Source: Candidatus Parcubacteria bacterium (GTDB taxonomy: Bacteria > Patescibacteriota > Minisyncoccia > Phycocordibacterales > SBAW01). From it: a DNA stretch of 26,581 nt. A model generated the notes under the pieces. The model saw only the letters and a program-made list of their open reading frames with translations, searched no databases and was not told the DNA's origin. Numbering within the stretch: the first letter of the stretch is position 1; every line of letters starts with the position of its first letter. Where the stretch lies: NCBI GenBank assembly GCA_019661855.1, contig JAIFWM010000008.1, forward strand, positions 1 through 26,581, given 5' to 3'. The translations under genes and the position numbers were made by a program. Shown here in pieces: positions 25,856 through 26,581 of this stretch.

Positions 25856-26581
25856 CTAGCTAGGTAAGTACTCCTCCATACATGCAAGGACTGACTCTGG
25901 TGCAGTAAGATTCATGTGTGCAAACACCACATCACCAAAGATGATAGTGCGCTTACTGTAGCCAAATTCAGGTGTAAACCTAAGAACTCCTGGCTCTATT
26001 TCCTCAAACGAGTCATGTACCCAACTTATGGAGACATCGACAAACATCTCCTCTCGATTAAAGAGATATCTCCCGAGTTCTGAGCCACACGGCACAAAGA
26101 ATGTAACGTCAGCGCGAGAATCTCCGCCTAGGCACCCTGCTCGTAGGTCGGTAAGCGAATCACCGATTACGAACAGCGATACTTCGTGCGGATACATCTC
26201 ATTAGCATCCGTTGCCCCCGCGACTATTTGATTTAACATGGATTCCTTTGGAGCATACCGTGGAACCAAGTAGGTTGTGTACTTTTGACGAATCAAGCTG
26301 CTCTCATCTATAACCATTAGGTTTTCTTTTATGAGCAGTCTGTCTGCTTCGCTATAGCCTTCTTCTCCCGACTCAATGAGCTGGAGTTTTTGTCTGAGCT
26401 CTCCTCTTTTTTCAAGACCCTCCTTACCCGCAAAGTCGAGCTGTATCCTATAATCTAGTGGCAAGACATTTGATCTTCCGGTAATAAAGTTCTGTACCAA
26501 TTCATGAGGAGCTAGATAACGCTCCATCACTTTGGCTCCCAGAGCTTTATACAGCAGTGTGAGCATTCGCGGACGCCACCC
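25856..26581 (-). CDS. HAD-like hydrolase, N-terminus outside the window
   Basis: At least 241 residues. The frame is open to the edge of the window (codons for GWRPR precede the first ATG at 26566), so the true start probably lies outside. The segment SLFVIGDSLTDLRAGCLGGDSRADVTFFV fits HAD motif IV (GDSxxD) and the following strand. The nucleophile motif DxD would be expected earlier and is not visible, which fits a missing N-terminus. A helical cap-like part rich in Glu, Arg and Leu precedes it. The C-terminal 75 residues are beta-rich and unfamiliar. HAD enzymes are mostly phosphatases; the substrate is unknown. Confidence 0.6.
   Translation of the reverse strand, partial: GWRPRMLTLLYKALGAKVMERYLAPHELVQNFITGRSNVLPLDYRIQLDFAGKEGLEKRGELRQKLQLIESGEEGYSEADRLLIKENLMVIDESSLIRQKYTTYLVPRYAPKESMLNQIVAGATDANEMYPHEVSLFVIGDSLTDLRAGCLGGDSRADVTFFVPCGSELGRYLFNREEMFVDVSISWVHDSFEEIEPGVLRFTPEFGYSKRTIIFGDVVFAHMNLTAPESVLACMEEYLPS

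Overview
The window looks like chromosomal DNA of a Patescibacteria/CPR bacterium, most likely of the parcubacterial type. The grounds are the compact layout, very short versions of conserved proteins (Pth about 173 aa, YbeY, a four-domain S1), a run of small two-helix pilin-like membrane proteins, a stand-alone GIY-YIG protein, tRNAs without an encoded CCA, and many genes that appear to be read from leaderless mRNAs. TGA is used as a normal stop, so the genetic code is standard. The lineage is inferred from gene content; no rRNA is present.

Layout. 1-1160: end of an unknown gene, tRNAs Cys, Leu(UAA) and Lys, a GIY-YIG gene preceded by nested inverted repeats, and a tRNA-Leu(UAG) whose 3' end is lost. 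1163-3643: a two-gene unit of an SPFH/band-7 membrane protein and a polytopic partner, closed by a strong terminator. 3649-7641 (minus): an operon-like run of an OB-like exported protein, a SAM methyltransferase, a membrane-tethered solute-binding protein and five small pilin-like proteins. 7742-11046 (minus): an accessory region with a cysteine-rich secreted protein, a 37-aa membrane protein, a HIT protein, a three-gene unit behind a palindromic operator, and three stretches that look like structured non-coding RNAs, each ending in a terminator-like stem and U-tract. 11148-14507 (minus): gyrA, a small membrane protein and a degenerate metallo-beta-lactamase-fold protein. 14582-16086 (plus): a 53-aa protein and rpsA. 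16126-17086 (minus): a receiver-only response regulator and pth. 17122-22542 (plus): lepB, a HisRS-like paralog, rpsU, ybeY, ftsA, an inserted secreted-protein cassette and ftsZ. 22579-26581: a DnaA-domain-IV-only protein, a thioredoxin reductase-like enzyme, a remnant of a sugar dehydrogenase, tRNAs Glu, Ser and Val, a PsbP-like surface protein, a glyoxalase-fold protein and a partial HAD-like hydrolase.

Two styles of gene start are visible. Many genes start with ATG exactly 6 nt (or 7-8 nt) after a TANNNT -10 box, so the transcript would begin at the start codon. A second set, mostly exported or unfamiliar proteins (8233, 8626, 14582, 20671, 23067), has clear Shine-Dalgarno sequences, usually its own promoter and often its own terminator. 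This suggests that self-contained cassettes have been added to a leaderless core, one of them between ftsA and ftsZ. The most unusual parts are the ncRNA-rich accessory region (8300-9900), the SPFH pair beside the broken tRNA, and the pilin/solute-binding operon.
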